From Sabellastarte sp. h YS-2021 (taxonomy: Eukaryota > Annelida > Polychaeta > Sabellida > Sabellidae): DNA of 64,000 bases. Positions 33,750-47,000 of the stretch are shown here, one piece after another (positions within the stretch are counted from its first letter, which is position 1; each line of letters starts with the position of its first letter). Below the pieces are notes generated by a model. The model ran no database searches, was not told where the DNA came from, and worked only from the letters and a program-made list of their open reading frames with translations. The stretch lies in NCBI GenBank assembly GCA_964017235.1, contig OZ024929.1, positions 22,937,464 through 23,001,463 on the forward strand, read 5' to 3'. Made by a program: the position numbers and the translations under genes.

Positions 33750-36500
33750 GCTGGTATATAGTATCGTTGTGTATATCTTAGCTTTGTTACTACTCAACTC
33801 TTTTACTCTTGAAGTTAGGAAATTACCACCTTCAGCTCAGTCGGTTAAAGAGTGTGGCTTGTGATTATTTCTGCATCTGATCTAAAAGCACTGACATTGA
33901 ATCAAAACAGAGGTCTTAATAATTATCTCCATGTACACAGTACATTTTCAAATCTATATGATACACAGTCGAGTTATATACAAATCCATTTGATGGAAGT
34001 TGTGAATATGATGTAGATGTTTGCATTTATAATTATGCAAAATATCTGTAATAATCCAAAGAATACCTCAAACCAGGGATTTTCTCAAAAAATGCTTGGT
34101 AGGGGATTGTTTCTCTGATGCCCTCTTATGACATTTACTACATATCGTAAAATAAAACACAAAACAATATACTATACCTGGAGATGGTCCACCGGACAGT
34201 AAAACCACCCAGTAAACAATAGCTACAGTGTCAGTTAGAGAAATTTGACTTTATTATGTAATCATAGTTTATTTTAGTTTATTTTTTATTGTAGTCACAT
34301 GTGATTCTCATTAACAGTATATACAGGCAAGTGATACATTTACCAACCAGCCCCTTATGACATACAATTCACTTTATTATTAAAAAAAAACTTTTAAAAC
34401 ATATTGGATATGTTTCAGCAGAGGAAAACTAAGTAATTAATTTGTAATTTGGTATTGAACATAATTTACAAACTTGAACCATTAATGATGACAAATACTA
34501 TTTAAAAACGACAGCACCTTTCTGTATTGCCACAGTTCCACAATAAAATTACCAATAATCCCATGATTTTTGTTCCAGGCCGTTTCACAACTCTGGCAAA
34601 GTAAACTATCTGGCCATATCAAAGCCTCAATTGGTTTTGAAATGACTTGGCCATTTCAAAACCTAACTGGTCAGAGTCCTGTTACAGCACCAGCAATATT
34701 CTGAGCAAGGTGTAGTCGTGATGGTACGGCTTTTAATGGATCATTAATTATTTCATAACATAAAAGTTATTGGAGGGATGGAGTTGATATATACAGACCA
34801 CAAAACTAGTAAAATAAGTTGATAATTTATTTTGTTTTGCTAAGGCTGATGTGTTTATTTCTGCAATTGTTAATTTGTTTCCCGGGTACCAACAGATATT
34901 TACTTTGGACACTCGTGTAAAAAAATATTAAAAGCCCTGAAATAATGCTGATTTATAATCAGAATTTTCACAACTGCTCTCTCTTGTGTGTAATGAGTTC
35001 TATGATATTTTAATCTGTGCTTTTAGAATCCAATAAACCCTTAAAACTTTCCCTTTGTGTAGAGTGTAGTTTGTGTAATCTTTCAGTCAAGACAAGTATT
35101 TTTTTTACTTTTTTTTGTATGTGCCTTAATGTTGTGGTGTATTGAGTGTTTAAAATTAAGCAATCTCAATTTAGACAAACCATGTTACTTCTGCAGTTCT
35201 ACTTTTTACACGAAATCCAAATCATGGAGCAAAATAAATTGGAAGTATTATAAATATTTAATAGAAGGCCTATCTCCCTTTTTCAAACACATAAGGTGAA
35301 CGACTTTTTACTTTAATGAGTACTGAAGTGATTCATAAACACAAACTATAGTAGATCAACCATTTTTAGCCACGCTGAAGGCTCAAGTTTCTTTGCAGAA
35401 AAGTTTTCAGTTCAGATAATGGAGTTTCAGTTTCTATAATATACTCATACATGTACTGACTTTTACAGCAGCATACAGCTAATGGAAAAACTGTCTGATA
35501 CAGTTCTATCTGTTAACATGTATGAGTGCTTATCTGTGTGCATGTTAGAAAAGATATCATGCAAGCTTGAGCTTTAAGCAAGGCTAATCAACCAATGCTG
35601 AAAGGATATTAAAATGTTAGACAACAAACATTAGGAAATTTACTTTTTTCCATAAGGATGTATGACCTAAAAATTTAAAATACCTATATATTACATCTAT
35701 ATAACAGTCACTGAATCACTAAATTAGTTCTCGTACTTAATTGACATCTTTACATATGTATATCAAACATACGTTTTATTTAATTTATGTTTTGTTTATA
35801 ACCCTATTTTGGGCACTTGAATTGGAAGTCTCTTTAAAAACTCCTATTGTGTTCTTTGAAGTTGTTGTTTATAGTGACTAAGTCTCAAGAGCCTGCATTG
35901 TCCACCTTGTTTTAATTATGTAAAATTACCAGGCTTAAATACCAATACTTAGCCTCCATGTCGGGAAACATGCATTATAAGGCTCTTTGTGTGTTGTTTT
36001 GGACAGACATTTACATATTGTTTCAATAGCTAGTTATACTTTTTTGTCAAAATAACACGTGTTTAATTATCCATTTTTTTGTGACACTGCCAGTATTTGT
36101 TTGCTGGAATGTAATTGGTCTGGGTTTAGTACAAATAAAGGGGGAACTTAACCCGCATGTCTCATTCTAGGTTTATTGGAGTATTGTACAATATTAGTTA
36201 TTTATGAATATTAGTTTTTGTTTAAAAAAAAAGTCAGCCAGTGTTTTTGGAGCTTGCATGAAAGTGACAAACCAAGAATAAACCTAGGTATTAACCTAAT
36301 TACAAAGGTAAGAAATTCAAATTTAAATCAAATAGTTATATTTCTATTACATCAGATCAACTAAGGTTTAGTTTAAGTGTATGACCTAAAACAATTTAAG
36401 TAGTCTCGTTGATTTATTTGTGGAAGTGTATTACCCTAAATGTGAGTTACACTAAATAGTAAATACCATAAAATTAAATTAACACAACATCTATTAACAG
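33750..36500. other. Noncoding AT-rich stretch
   Basis: No gene seen. A short fold-back lies at 34633-34663 (arms GGTTTTGAAATG and CATTTCAAAACC) within a possible MITE at about 34576-34690. Confidence 0.5.
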
Positions 36501-36502
36501 AG

Positions 36503-37255
36503 CTTTTAACATCATATTGAGTATGAATTTGAAATATTGACTTTAACATCGATAAATTAATGGAGAGTTGAAACAGAGATCTTAACATTGATGTCTTTAG
36601 TACAGATTTGAAACAGAGAAGTTAACGTTGATGTTTTGAGTAAGGATTTGAAATAGAGATATTAACAATGATGTATTGAGTAGGGATTTGAAATAGAGAA
36701 GCTAACATTGATATATTGAGTAATGATTTGAAATAAAGACTTTGATATTAATCTAGTGGTCCGGGAGTAGAAATAGAGACTTACATATTTGTATATTGAG
36801 CAGGGAGTATTAATATATTGAGCAGGAAGTTAGTACAAAGGCTTAACATTAATATATTGAGTAGGGATTTGAAATAGAGACTTTAACATTCATATATTGA
36901 ATAGGGATTTGAAATAGAGACTTCAACATTCATATATTGAGTATGACTTTGAAATAGAGACTTTAACATTCATATATTGAGTAGGGATTTAAAATAGAGA
37001 CTTTGACATTCATATATTGAGTAGGACTTTGAAATAGAGACTTTAACATTCATATACTGAGTAGGGATTTGAAATAGAGACTTTAACATTCATATATTGA
37101 GTAGGACTTTGAAATAGCGACTTTAACGTTCTATACTGAGTAGGGATTTAAAATAAAGACTTTAGCATTCATATTATTGAGTAGGGATTTGAAATAGAGA
37201 CTTTAATGTTAATATATCGGGTAGAGATTTGAAGTAGAAACTTTAACAGGAACAT
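36503..37255. repeat. Minisatellite, ~40-bp unit, about 18 copies
   Basis: Head-to-tail units resembling TTGAGTAGGGATTTGAAATA then GAGACTTTAACATTCATATA. The central copies (about 36840-37130) are nearly identical and the flanking copies are increasingly diverged. This suggests recent expansion from the middle. No open reading frame runs through it. Confidence 0.92.
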
Positions 37256-37259
37256 TTTA

Positions 37260-38283
37260 ATTGATATTTGAATACAAATATTTGTGAGTTATTTCTCAGT
37301 CGCTGTGTTGTATTTGTTCAAAATGGCATTATTAACCTGTGAAATAAATAAAATCCCAAACAACTGGTTTACACCACAACATATCTGCAACATAAGTCTA
37401 GTGATAGTAGTTAATGGTAGTCTATTGATAGTAGTTGATAGTAGATTGCAACAAGCTATTTTTGCTATAACTTTGACATGAAAGTAATAAAATTCCTTTC
37501 ACCTTCAACTACATTGTGACTTTGGATAAAATAATAAGTTATACAGTCTAAATCCAATTGTGTAATGTGTAAACTACTATGTTGTTGCACTGAACATTGT
37601 ATCTATGGTGAGACAAAACAAACTCACTGGTGTATGGAAGAACCATGACAGAGTCATATATATCCGACACTCTCTAAATTATTCAAGTTATTCAGCATTT
37701 GCAATGTGATGAAATAATCAAAAAAACAAGAGTACTCTGAGAGCGCATATCTCCACAAAGTGTCCAATACTGATTATGACTGGATCACCTCCATATTTCC
37801 ATACTCCATACCTCCATATTTCCCGAATATTTCATCACAATCCATCCGTAACTGTTCAAGTTAATTTGCAAACAGACAGACAAACACTATGAGTATCACA
37901 TAACATCCTCAGCAGAGGTAACAATGTACCCCTTGGAATTTATAAACCAGGAAGCTTAATTAATGTGTGGTGAATCACTTAAGCCCTTAAACTTATTTAC
38001 CTAAGGAGCTACCAATTGATTTTTTTTTTCATCAAATGTGAAGGTGACTGACCTTGGCTGCATTCTTATTGGCTATTCAGGCACAGGGTGGCCACAATGG
38101 GAGAAATGATTCCTTTTAAATAAAAACTGGAGTATAAGAGAAGGTTAGAAACATACCAGTTTGTGTCAGGGGTACATCAGTTCTGCCTGTGTACTTTATT
38201 TGTTTGGATTTTGAGGTACCACTGCAAAGTAAGTGCTTACCAACCAGTTTATATATCTCATTGTTTTATTATCTGTCACATGC
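37260..38283. other. Noncoding stretch
   Basis: No gene seen. A small ATAGTAGTTGATAGTAG tandem run lies near 37405-37445. Confidence 0.45.
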
Positions 38284-38299
38284 CTTATTTATCCTAAAT

Positions 38300-38537
38300 T
38301 TATTTTTGTTTGTTTATTTGGGGTTTTACATCGCTTTCAACACTGTAAAGGTCATATCACGACGGGTAGTTGGAAGGGCAGGGGAAACCAGTACATAGAG
38401 TTCGCTAGGGTTGTGTACTGTAAACTGCCGACCAACGGCAAGCAACTACCAGCTTTCCTACTTGAGCCCGTGGGGGGATCGAACCCCGGCCCCAGGGGTG
38501 GGAGGCGAGAGTGTTACCACTCTGCCACCATGGCCCC
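38300..38537 (-). repeat. tRNA-derived SINE, copy 6 (full length)
   Basis: Minus-strand copy with intact A and B boxes (GGGTTCGATCC type). It is flanked by a perfect 14-bp target-site duplication TATTTATCCTAAAT at 38286-38299 and 38538-38551. Confidence 0.95.
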
Positions 38538-39028
38538 TATTTATCCTAAATAGTGTGAAATAAAAACAATAATAATGTAATTGTTTTTTTTCAAGAGCAA
38601 TTATTGTGTTTCATATTTATGACATATTTTGGATTAATAGGGTGGGGGTTAAATGAAATATTTATTTCATTTTAAAGATTTTGGAGATTTAAATTTTGAC
38701 GCAAATCTTTGAGGATTGAATAAAACACTTTGTTGATTATAAAACTCTTATTTGATTTATTTTTGTTTAAAATAGTTCAATGAAGCACTTGGTTCATCCT
38801 AAAGGTTTTTAAAATATATCTTTCTTATAAGCATATACCAGAGATCCTAAACAATTTGAAAAACACAACATTTAATAACATCAGGCATATGGGAAGTAGT
38901 TCTTGCACTGCCTTTAAGATAACATATTTACAAGTGCACAATGGATGGTCATATTTCATTCTTCCCTATTAATCTAAACTTTATTCATGGAGAACCAGCC
39001 TATTCAGGATGATATAGCATATCTGGAG

Positions 39029-39222
39029 TCATATTCTACAACAATACTTTGACAAGGTGACCTTATATCTAAGTTAGGGAAGGTTTCTCACTTAACTTTG
39101 TCTTGCACTTTGTGTTCACAAAACAAAGTTAGGAATGTTCAGTTTCATAATTTCTTACTTGAAATCTAAGAAATACTTGAAATCCAAGTTAGAAATGATC
39201 TAAGTATTGTTGCAGAATACGG
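39029..39222. mobile_element. ~194-bp MITE
   Basis: TCATATTCTACAACAATACT (39029-39048) and the reverse complement of 39203-39222 (CCGTATTCTGCAACAATACT) match at 17 of 20 positions. No coding capacity. Target-site duplication not clear. Confidence 0.6.
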
Positions 39223-39229
39223 CCCCCAC

Positions 39230-40565
39230 CTTATAAGCAAGTTAGAAATATGTGTGGCAAAACTTTTAATGCAGTTAGTTACTTAGAGTTATTTAAATGT
39301 AAATGGTGGATTCATAATTTTTAGGTAGTGTTTGTTAGACGTTGACATAAATAAATGTACACGTAATGGTGTAATGTGCAGGGATATGGATTTTTTGGTA
39401 CCAAGTAGGAATAGTAAACTGTGGGCCACTGATTTTTATAACTCGCTTAGCCTTGCTTTAGGCTAAAATGGATCACATCTTCGGCAAACATGTTTGCATA
39501 GGTTTGACATTCATAAAGCACTCGTACGTATTAGGAGATATATATATCTCGGTCTTAGTAGCATGTTGGTGTAAAAAGTACATATAAGAGTACATTGTGA
39601 AAACTGAGACATTATTATTTCTACCAGGAAGTTATGTTCTGGGGTGTATTTGTCTGTTTGCTGTTTGTCTGTGTTCACCAACAGCTACAAAAATGAATAA
39701 ACAGATCTTTCTAATTTTTTAATGGCAAGGCCTGACCAAAGGAAGAAGTGATTTATTTTCGGGATAGATCTGCATCATGTGCTGAATGCAAAAAAAAATC
39801 CAGATATTCTCGTAGGTTCCATTTCCATGTATTTTCCATTAGTCTAGCTAATCGACATTTAGTCTAGCTAATGAACATTTTCAGGCAAGTTGGGCCTGAT
39901 CAAGGAAAGAAGTAATTACATGTTGGGAAAGATACGAAACAAGAACTCCTGAATTTTGGAGATGTGTTTTCTAGTGAGATATATTTTCCACAATTATAAA
40001 GAAATTTTGAGCCTTAAGCGAGACTAGAATTGGCTCGGTGAATATGGGGATTTAAATGTAACGAATAGAGTATTTTTAACAAACCACAATGAGGCTATTA
40101 CACTCTCTAGATGAATGTGATAGAAAGAAATACCATAATGAGGATGTTGTTGCCCTAACGTAATCAGAAAATGTCAAAATATGACCTTAACCAAAAGCTG
40201 CCTCACTCTACTACTGTATGTACATTTTACAGACAGAAGTGTGGCAGTACATGGAGAAATGAGGCTTTATACAAAACACCTATAAACATAGGATATGCCG
40301 TGTGTGGTGTGAGTGGGGTATCTGTTGCTCTTATGGCAGAATCCAAAACTAGTATTTGCTTTCATCTCAGTCCCACTGTCAAGATTTTGCCTCTACTCCT
40401 CAACTAATCGAGTTTGGGAGCATATTCATGGACCTTATATGTCTTATCTTGTCACTCACAAAGACCAACATATACTCTCGGGGCTTTTAAATTTTTTAAT
40501 ATGTTTCAAAACATTTGCAAGTGAGCATGTCTTTCTGGGCTGGTCAAGACAAATGTTTTAAGCGT
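39230..40565. other. Noncoding stretch
   Basis: No gene seen. Overlapping short ORFs at 40171-40561 lack recognisable motifs or splice context. Confidence 0.4.
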
Positions 40566-40568
40566 GAG

Positions 40569-40830
40569 GTCTAGCAACATAGCACCATAGTGATTGGTAT
40601 CTGTCTCATCACTGCAGTTAAGTAACAATGGACTAGGTTAGTACTTAGATGGGTGACCGATTCAGTTCTATACCAAATATGGGATATATCTGACTTGCAA
40701 TTTGTTTTTGTCACCAGACTTTCATAAATTTTAGTGTGCTACTCATGTTTCTGATGGCTATGCAGCTGACCCATGTAGACCAAAACACTCTTCGACCTTG
40801 TTTCAATCACGAGGGAGGCACATCACATGG
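40569..40830 (+). repeat. 5S rRNA-derived SINE (SINE3-like), better copy
   Basis: 40569-40660 aligns along most of a 5S rRNA gene: GTCTAGCAACATAGCACCAT at the 5' end, TCTGTCTCATCACTGCAGTT in the middle and GGTTAGTACTTAGATGGGTG at the 3' end, which is the region of the internal control C box. It is followed by a non-5S body shared with the copy at 16471-16700 (GTGCTACTCATG, TGATGGCT, ACCAAAAC, TTGTTTCA). A 5S head fused to an unrelated body is the hallmark of SINE3. Confidence 0.75.
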
Positions 40831-41017
40831 TGTTTTGCATTTATCCCGATGTTTTTTTATATTTTTTTGTATTTTTTGTACAATCTTTTATAAAATGCAA
40901 CTGAGTGATCTCTTCCAAAGAGAGGACAAGTACCAGTCTCTGTAGTATCCTGACTACTCTGCCAGAGTGATCGGGGTTTGTTATTAAGAATTATTTTCCT
41001 GAGTTGTAGCATTCGGG

Positions 41018-41153
41018 GGGGGGGGGGGGGGGGGCACGGTGGCAGAGTGGTAACACTCTCACCTCATCACCTCTGAGGCCGGGGTTTGGTTCCCAGCACG
41101 GCCTCAAGTGGGAAAGCTGGTAGTTGCTTGTCGTTAAACCCCAAATAAATAAA
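41018..41153 (+). repeat. tRNA-derived SINE, copy 7 (internally deleted)
   Basis: Intact head with A box GTGGCAGAGTGGTAACACTC, B-box region GGTTTGGTTCCC and the CAAGTGGGAAAGCTGGTAGT body, then a jump straight to the AAACCCCAAATAAAT tail. About 95 bases of body are missing. It is preceded by a ~17-base G run and flanked by a 13-bp duplication TGTAGCATTYGGG (41005-41017 and 41154-41166, one mismatch). Confidence 0.9.
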
Positions 41154-41169
41154 TGTAGCATTTGGGAAT

Positions 41170-43230
41170 AGCCAAAAAACATTATCTTGTCGGCCTTAAC
41201 ATTTGTAGCGGTTATTTGGCAAATCATTTATTTCCTTATGGTTCCCTGTTTTATAACAGGATCAGTCATAACAACTTCCTGAGTTATAAATCTTGGAGGG
41301 CTTAATGACAAGTCGTACAGATGGAACTCGTGCATTAGGGACAGTCTCAAACATGTCTGATACATTACTAAATGGGAGACCAATTTAGAAGAAGTTTGAT
41401 ACAGGATTTGGAATATATTCTTGGAAACATGAGGAAAAAGAGGTTACTTGATAGCATGAACCTTACAAATAGTTTCAGTGATAGACTTCTCGCTAATCAG
41501 GAAAACACTGAAGCTGAAAATAAACTAAAATAATTCTAGTGGTATAGCACTGATAAGACTAATTTGACTATGCTAAGATGGGAAATTTGACCAGCTATGT
41601 GCTAGTCAGTGGGACCTATTTGGTTAAACATGGGTGTTTTTATGTGCCACATTATTTGGCTTTTGATTTAGTAATAATAAACTGTCATATCTACTTTCCA
41701 GTACTATTAAATGAAATTATCTGAACACTGTCCTTTTCCCCATAAGGCATTTCTCAGAGTTGGAGTTTTTCCTCCACCTATTGGTATTCAGTCCTAAAGT
41801 ATCAGTTGATGAAACTCCCAGGTACAATTTATGCTAATTTACCCAAACAAAGCTAAAAGTATTTAAAGTGACCTTTTATTTTCATATTTTCTATTTCAAC
41901 CTATTTTATCTGACTTAACCCATTAACACGTGGAAATATGCTGAATACAAATGAGCCAACAGCCTGCCAGCATTGCATGTATTTGCTCATTATGAGAATA
42001 ACCCGGGCTTTTTTGTCACATGAACCACTTCAATTTGGGACTTCAAAGTTACACAAATAATTTTATTGTATGAAAAGGACTAAGAAATTGTTGCTTTAGT
42101 GTAATATAAGCACTAGTATTATGTGGAACCCTCATCATTAGAAATATATTATTGGATTTTTGTTCAGTTAAATAACTGGCAAATTGCATTCAAGTGGCAT
42201 AAATATGTGTCATAAAGTACCAAAGCTAATTTAATGAAATGGGATATGCATTTTTCTCAGATTGTGTATCTCATATTTGGTGAATATTTTCACCTTCCAA
42301 CCTCATTAACTACAGTGCATATATTTGTAACTTAACAACTCCAATAATAGAGGTGTTATTCCTTTATCACCAGACTTGGAGTCGAATACTTTTAAAAGTA
42401 TTTAAATACAAATGCAAATGCTTTTCAATTTTGCAAATGCAAATACTTTTATTTTCTTCAAATGCATATTAATGCAAATACTTTTCGAAAGTATTTTAAA
42501 TACTTTCAAATACATTGTGCTTAAAATTATCACTACACCAGATATGGTAGTCCAGTATACCAAGTTATGTACCTGTAGTGTATTAACAATATTAACATTT
42601 AAACATTTTAATAAAATATAATTTTCTCAAAGCGGATCTTTCATTAACACTTGGACACAGTTTGGCCTACTGCCCTTTCATTGGTCAATCTTTAGATTCA
42701 TTCCAGCAAACTGTAACTTGAACATTTTCCCCTTATGTTCATGAAAATACAAAAAAAAAATATATATATTGCTTTTTCTGTCTCTTATTGCTGAACATTA
42801 TGGGATGAGTTTATTTTGTAAAACTGACAGACTGTGATTGAATTCTAACATTGTACAGACCGTTACCTTCGGGGATAATAATCAAATTAACCTACTTATT
42901 ACACAGATTTCATTCTGAGACCTTGTGCAAGGTCATTCCTTAGGGCACTATGATTCTCTGAGAACACTTCTCTCTGGATGAAATGCACTCATTCATTGTT
43001 TTCCAAAAGCCCAAAGTAAAGACTTATGAGTAAGTCAAACTTTTATCTATGAGGGCATTTCTTCATACCGGATGGGCCAGTTAGTGCCCTGAGTCCTGTA
43101 AGAGATATTGTGCTGAGTATAAAAATAGCATACAATGAAAAAAAGACCACGGAAAATGTCTATAGTAATAAATGTCAATGTCTGTTTGTCCGTCTACCCA
43201 TCTGAAACCCCCAGCCAATTAAATCCTTGC
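41170..43230. other. Noncoding stretch
   Basis: No gene seen. 42371-42520 is dense in AAATACTTTT and AAATGCAAAT repeats in both orientations, which resembles the subterminal part of an hAT-type MITE, but only one plausible end was found. Confidence 0.4.
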
Positions 43231-43236
43231 CTTTAA

Positions 43237-43762
43237 GGGGATGTTCCATGTTCCGGGGTATAGTTTACACTGAGGTTTAATATGTGTTCTGGTGTGATTT
43301 TCCCGATAATTTCCCGATTGGCGTTGCCATTGCTCAGAAAATCCTTCGATAGGTTTGTGATAATTTCCACGATCAATCCGATTACTATCCGATTGGTTTA
43401 TGATGGACTTAAGATGAAACAGATGGGTTTGCGATCGCTGTATGATGGAAGATATTGCTGCACTAATGTAAGATATTTTTAAGATTGCTAGCGCTGTAAG
43501 ATTAAAAACATGACAATACGATGGGTTTACAATGACATAAATCTGATAAGAATTGGGAAAGGCTTGAAATTCTGGTAAACTGTTCCGGATGGATTCCGCT
43601 TACTGTGCTCATAAACCTGTCTGAAAGTTGCATATTTTCCATACAGGATATCTGTACAATGGCTTTAAGATCATTAAGGCGTGTAAGATTCAGTTCCCGA
43701 TTCATGAAAGTTAACAATCCGGAGCAAGGTTTACGATTTATTGCAGAAATGGAACAGCCCTC
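43237..43762. mobile_element. 526-bp MITE with TTAA target duplication
   Basis: TTAA at 43233-43236 and 43763-43766 flanks ends GGGGATGTTCCAT and (inverted) GAGGGCTGTTCCAT, which match apart from one indel and one substitution. The interior is rich in GATGGGTTT, CGATTGG and CTTAAGATG phrases and has no ORF. TTAA duplications are typical of piggyBac-like elements, although the terminal bases here are not the usual CCC. It lies immediately upstream of the host gene's first coding exon. Confidence 0.7.
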
Positions 43763-43881
43763 TTAAGCGTGAGTCAAGATTTAAAGCTGGTAATTATATA
43801 AAAGAAAGTTCTAGCTTTTATTTATTTTTTGGCTTGTTGTTTATTTTTTGCAGTAGTCCTACCTTCTACTGACAAGTGAGA

Positions 43882-44049
43882 ATGGCTGGTGAGGTGCTGA
43901 TGTGTGTGTGGGAGACAACGTGGAGTATGAAGGGGCGGGGAACGACCCTCACACCAGAGACACTGAGGACAGTCCTACTGGAATGCAGAAGCGAGGGACT
44001 GGTCACTTTCTCAGACAAGGCCTTTGAGCAGGCATTTCCCAGTGCAAAG
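43882..44049 (+). CDS. Exon 1 of the PH/EF-hand/cupin-like gene
   Basis: Residues 1-56, starting MAGEVLMCVW. Phase 0 at its end (AAG then GTAGGC). The ATG at 43882 is preferred over an in-frame upstream GTG. A splice acceptor at 43853 precedes it. Confidence 0.75.
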
Positions 44050-47000
44050 GTAGGCAACCAAATAGCAAGCAATGTAATCTAATACAAACTTTGAAAGCGC
44101 TTAATCTTCATCTTTTTGGCAGATTAGGTCAATAAATCCAAAAATATGTTCATCACGACTCAATCCAGTAACATAGCTGGGACATAACACACAGACAACC
44201 AATAAGAAGCTTTAAGATATCAGCCAAAAATGGTGAGCTTTCTTTGTACTAAAATAGAGTCGTTAAATTTGTTTTTGTGATCTACACACCTTAATGAAAT
44301 TAAGTGAGAAGTATTTCAATTTTCTTATTAAAACAAATAATTCCTGTTTTATCTCTGGTATCAATACAATTATTTGTATTTGTAGTTTGTTACATTATTT
44401 TGGACACTTCCTCATCATGTAAACATTCATGGTCATTTAGTTATTTTGAATCAGATGGGCGGTGATGTTCTGGGGATTCCCTAGTCTCTTCCTATCAGTA
44501 TACAAGCATACCAAGCAGTTTGGTGTCACCTGTACCTATGGCACTTCAAAGGATAAAATAAATTACCTGATGATATCCCTGTCGGCTGCACCTATTTCCT
44601 CATTCGGGAAATAGGAAATCCAATCTTTGCAAAAGCATATCAACCTTTGGTTTTCTTTTGTATTTTATATATCAGGTTCCTATATGGTCCTAACTACCTT
44701 TTAATGTACCTGGATTTATTTATTTAAGATTCCCTCTGTCAGAAGCACCCCTGATTCGGTCTTCTGATGGAGATTAAGCACTATGAAAGTTTTTATAAAA
44801 ATTAGAACAAGAATATTTAATATTTATAATTTTTACATTTTAGACTATTTTTATTCTATATCTCTGTATTGTTTTTACTGACCACAGCATGTTATATTTG
44901 ACATATATAACTTGAAATAAAGAAAGGTTAATAATTTTGTTATCCTTTAATGTATCATGGATACAGTGTGCCTTAAACAAGTGCAAAGTTTTCATAAATA
45001 CTTCCGTAATATTTCAAGTACCATGTTGCATGCATGAATAAGAAAGAAGTTTTACAGAGCTTCTGTCTCGGATTTTTTCACAAAGATTCATGTAGAAAAG
45101 GCGGATAAATCTGAAAAGTTAAAAACTGACATTATATAATCCCTGGTGCCCCTTACTTTGGACATGTTTCATCTCTTTTTTGGAAACAACTGCCGTGAAA
45201 GTACATTTCTTTTTAGTAAATATGGATTCATTTTATTTATTTATTAAAACAAGATGGTGGATAATAACTGTAAAATTAATCATTGCTAAGCAAATTCTTA
45301 AAATTTGTCACTCTAAAGACAATAGAAAACAGCCTCGTCTGTTACTTTTGTCCTTTCTAGAATAAAAGTGAAGAAACATATACCCGTCGAGTAATTTTTG
45401 CTATTTTATCCCATTATTACCCTCATCCGCTGAAGGGAAAGGTATTATTATTGGGTCTGTTTGTTTGTCTGTCTATGCAACTCAAAAACTATACTTCACA
45501 TCTTGTCATATTCTTACTTAAGGCTCTGTGTTACTTGGCTAGGTCCTCCTCATTTATGGTCCAGATCCAGACCTGGATCACACATCAAGAATTGTTTGTG
45601 TGATTTTGTGGCAATACCCTTTGACAAGAGTTTGTCTGTTCTCCGACACTGCTCGATAAACTTTTGTAATATGACCTTGGCAATGTATCAAAGAAGAGCT
45701 GCACTTAGCTTTTAATTTTATTCTCTCTTTTCTTGTATTTTCTACAATGCCACAGGTTCAGTTCGGAGACTTCAAAAGGTACGCCCTTCTGACCCTAAAA
45801 CCTGCAGCAGTCAATCAGACCCAGTTTGAGGACCACATTGAGAGATGTTGTCTGAACCTGGCTATCTCGACACCCGGATACAGTACGCTTGGTACTGGGC
45901 AGAACCAGTTTAACAAAATCTGGAGCATCTTTGTCCGACTGGCTCATTCTGGAACATTTCCACCTGTGGTATCTGGAGCGAATGTTAACTGGGCATTAGA
46001 AAATTGTGGAGGTGACATCAGCAATGGGTTCGTATCCCTTTGATAATTTCACATGTATATCATATAACCACAGTTTCATCATGCATTACTTGTGTAGCCG
46101 GACCCTCTATAACGGCTCGGGTTGAGCTGTCCGGACTCTCAGGGGATGAGGTGTCAACACAGGCAAACTTGACTAACTTGACTAAAATCTTTATTCAGAT
46201 CCTACCAGCAATACTGACATCAGACGCTCACATCAGCGCCCAACCAAATGACACATCACTGCATCAGACAAGCTGTATTCAATACATCACAGTTCACCGA
46301 AGAAAGTCTGTACTCAACACGTCACTGATTCACCAAGTAAAAACACCTGCAAATTCAATTACTTTAAATTACCAGGTGAGCTTAACACCATAGGAAATGA
46401 TAACTACAGATCAGATAATACATGCTATTCTAGTTACTGCCTGAAAGATACATCATGTTCAAACTGATAGTACCAATTAGTACAATTAATTTGTTACAAA
46501 TAATTTACAGAAATAATATAAATTATAACTACAACTAAACTACAACTACACACGACAACTACAAACTACAACCATGAAATGACTGGTTAAATCATAAATA
46601 CTGATTACTTCCTATAGTATCAATCCACATAACTGTATCATTGTTACTGTACACATTTAACTGACTAGGAATAAAAAGAAAATAATTACTTCAGTATCAC
46701 GCACAACATAATCATAGATATGCAATAATATGCAACTTGAATTCTATTTAGATCATATGTAACTAACTCATAGAAACTAAAAAGCAACAATGATTAAAAA
46801 GTCAATCACCCAATCACAATCAATCAAATCAACCACTAACCTGCAAGTGTGCCAACAAGCAATCACACCAAGCTCATCATGAAATTATGAAAATCATAAC
46901 GAAATCATTCGTCAACAGGACTGCTTCATTCTATCACACTAGAATCCAGTCACCAACATTCATGGACTCAACTCCCAAGCATGGCCGCTTCAGTTAAAAT

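Noticed and set aside
40569-40660. A functional 5S rRNA gene
   Set aside because: Too many differences from the conserved 5S sequence, no terminator T-run at the proper end, and it is fused to a body shared with another copy.
42371-42520. A complete hAT-type MITE
   Set aside because: The dense AAATACTTTT repeats are suggestive, but I could not find a matching second terminal repeat or an 8-bp target duplication.
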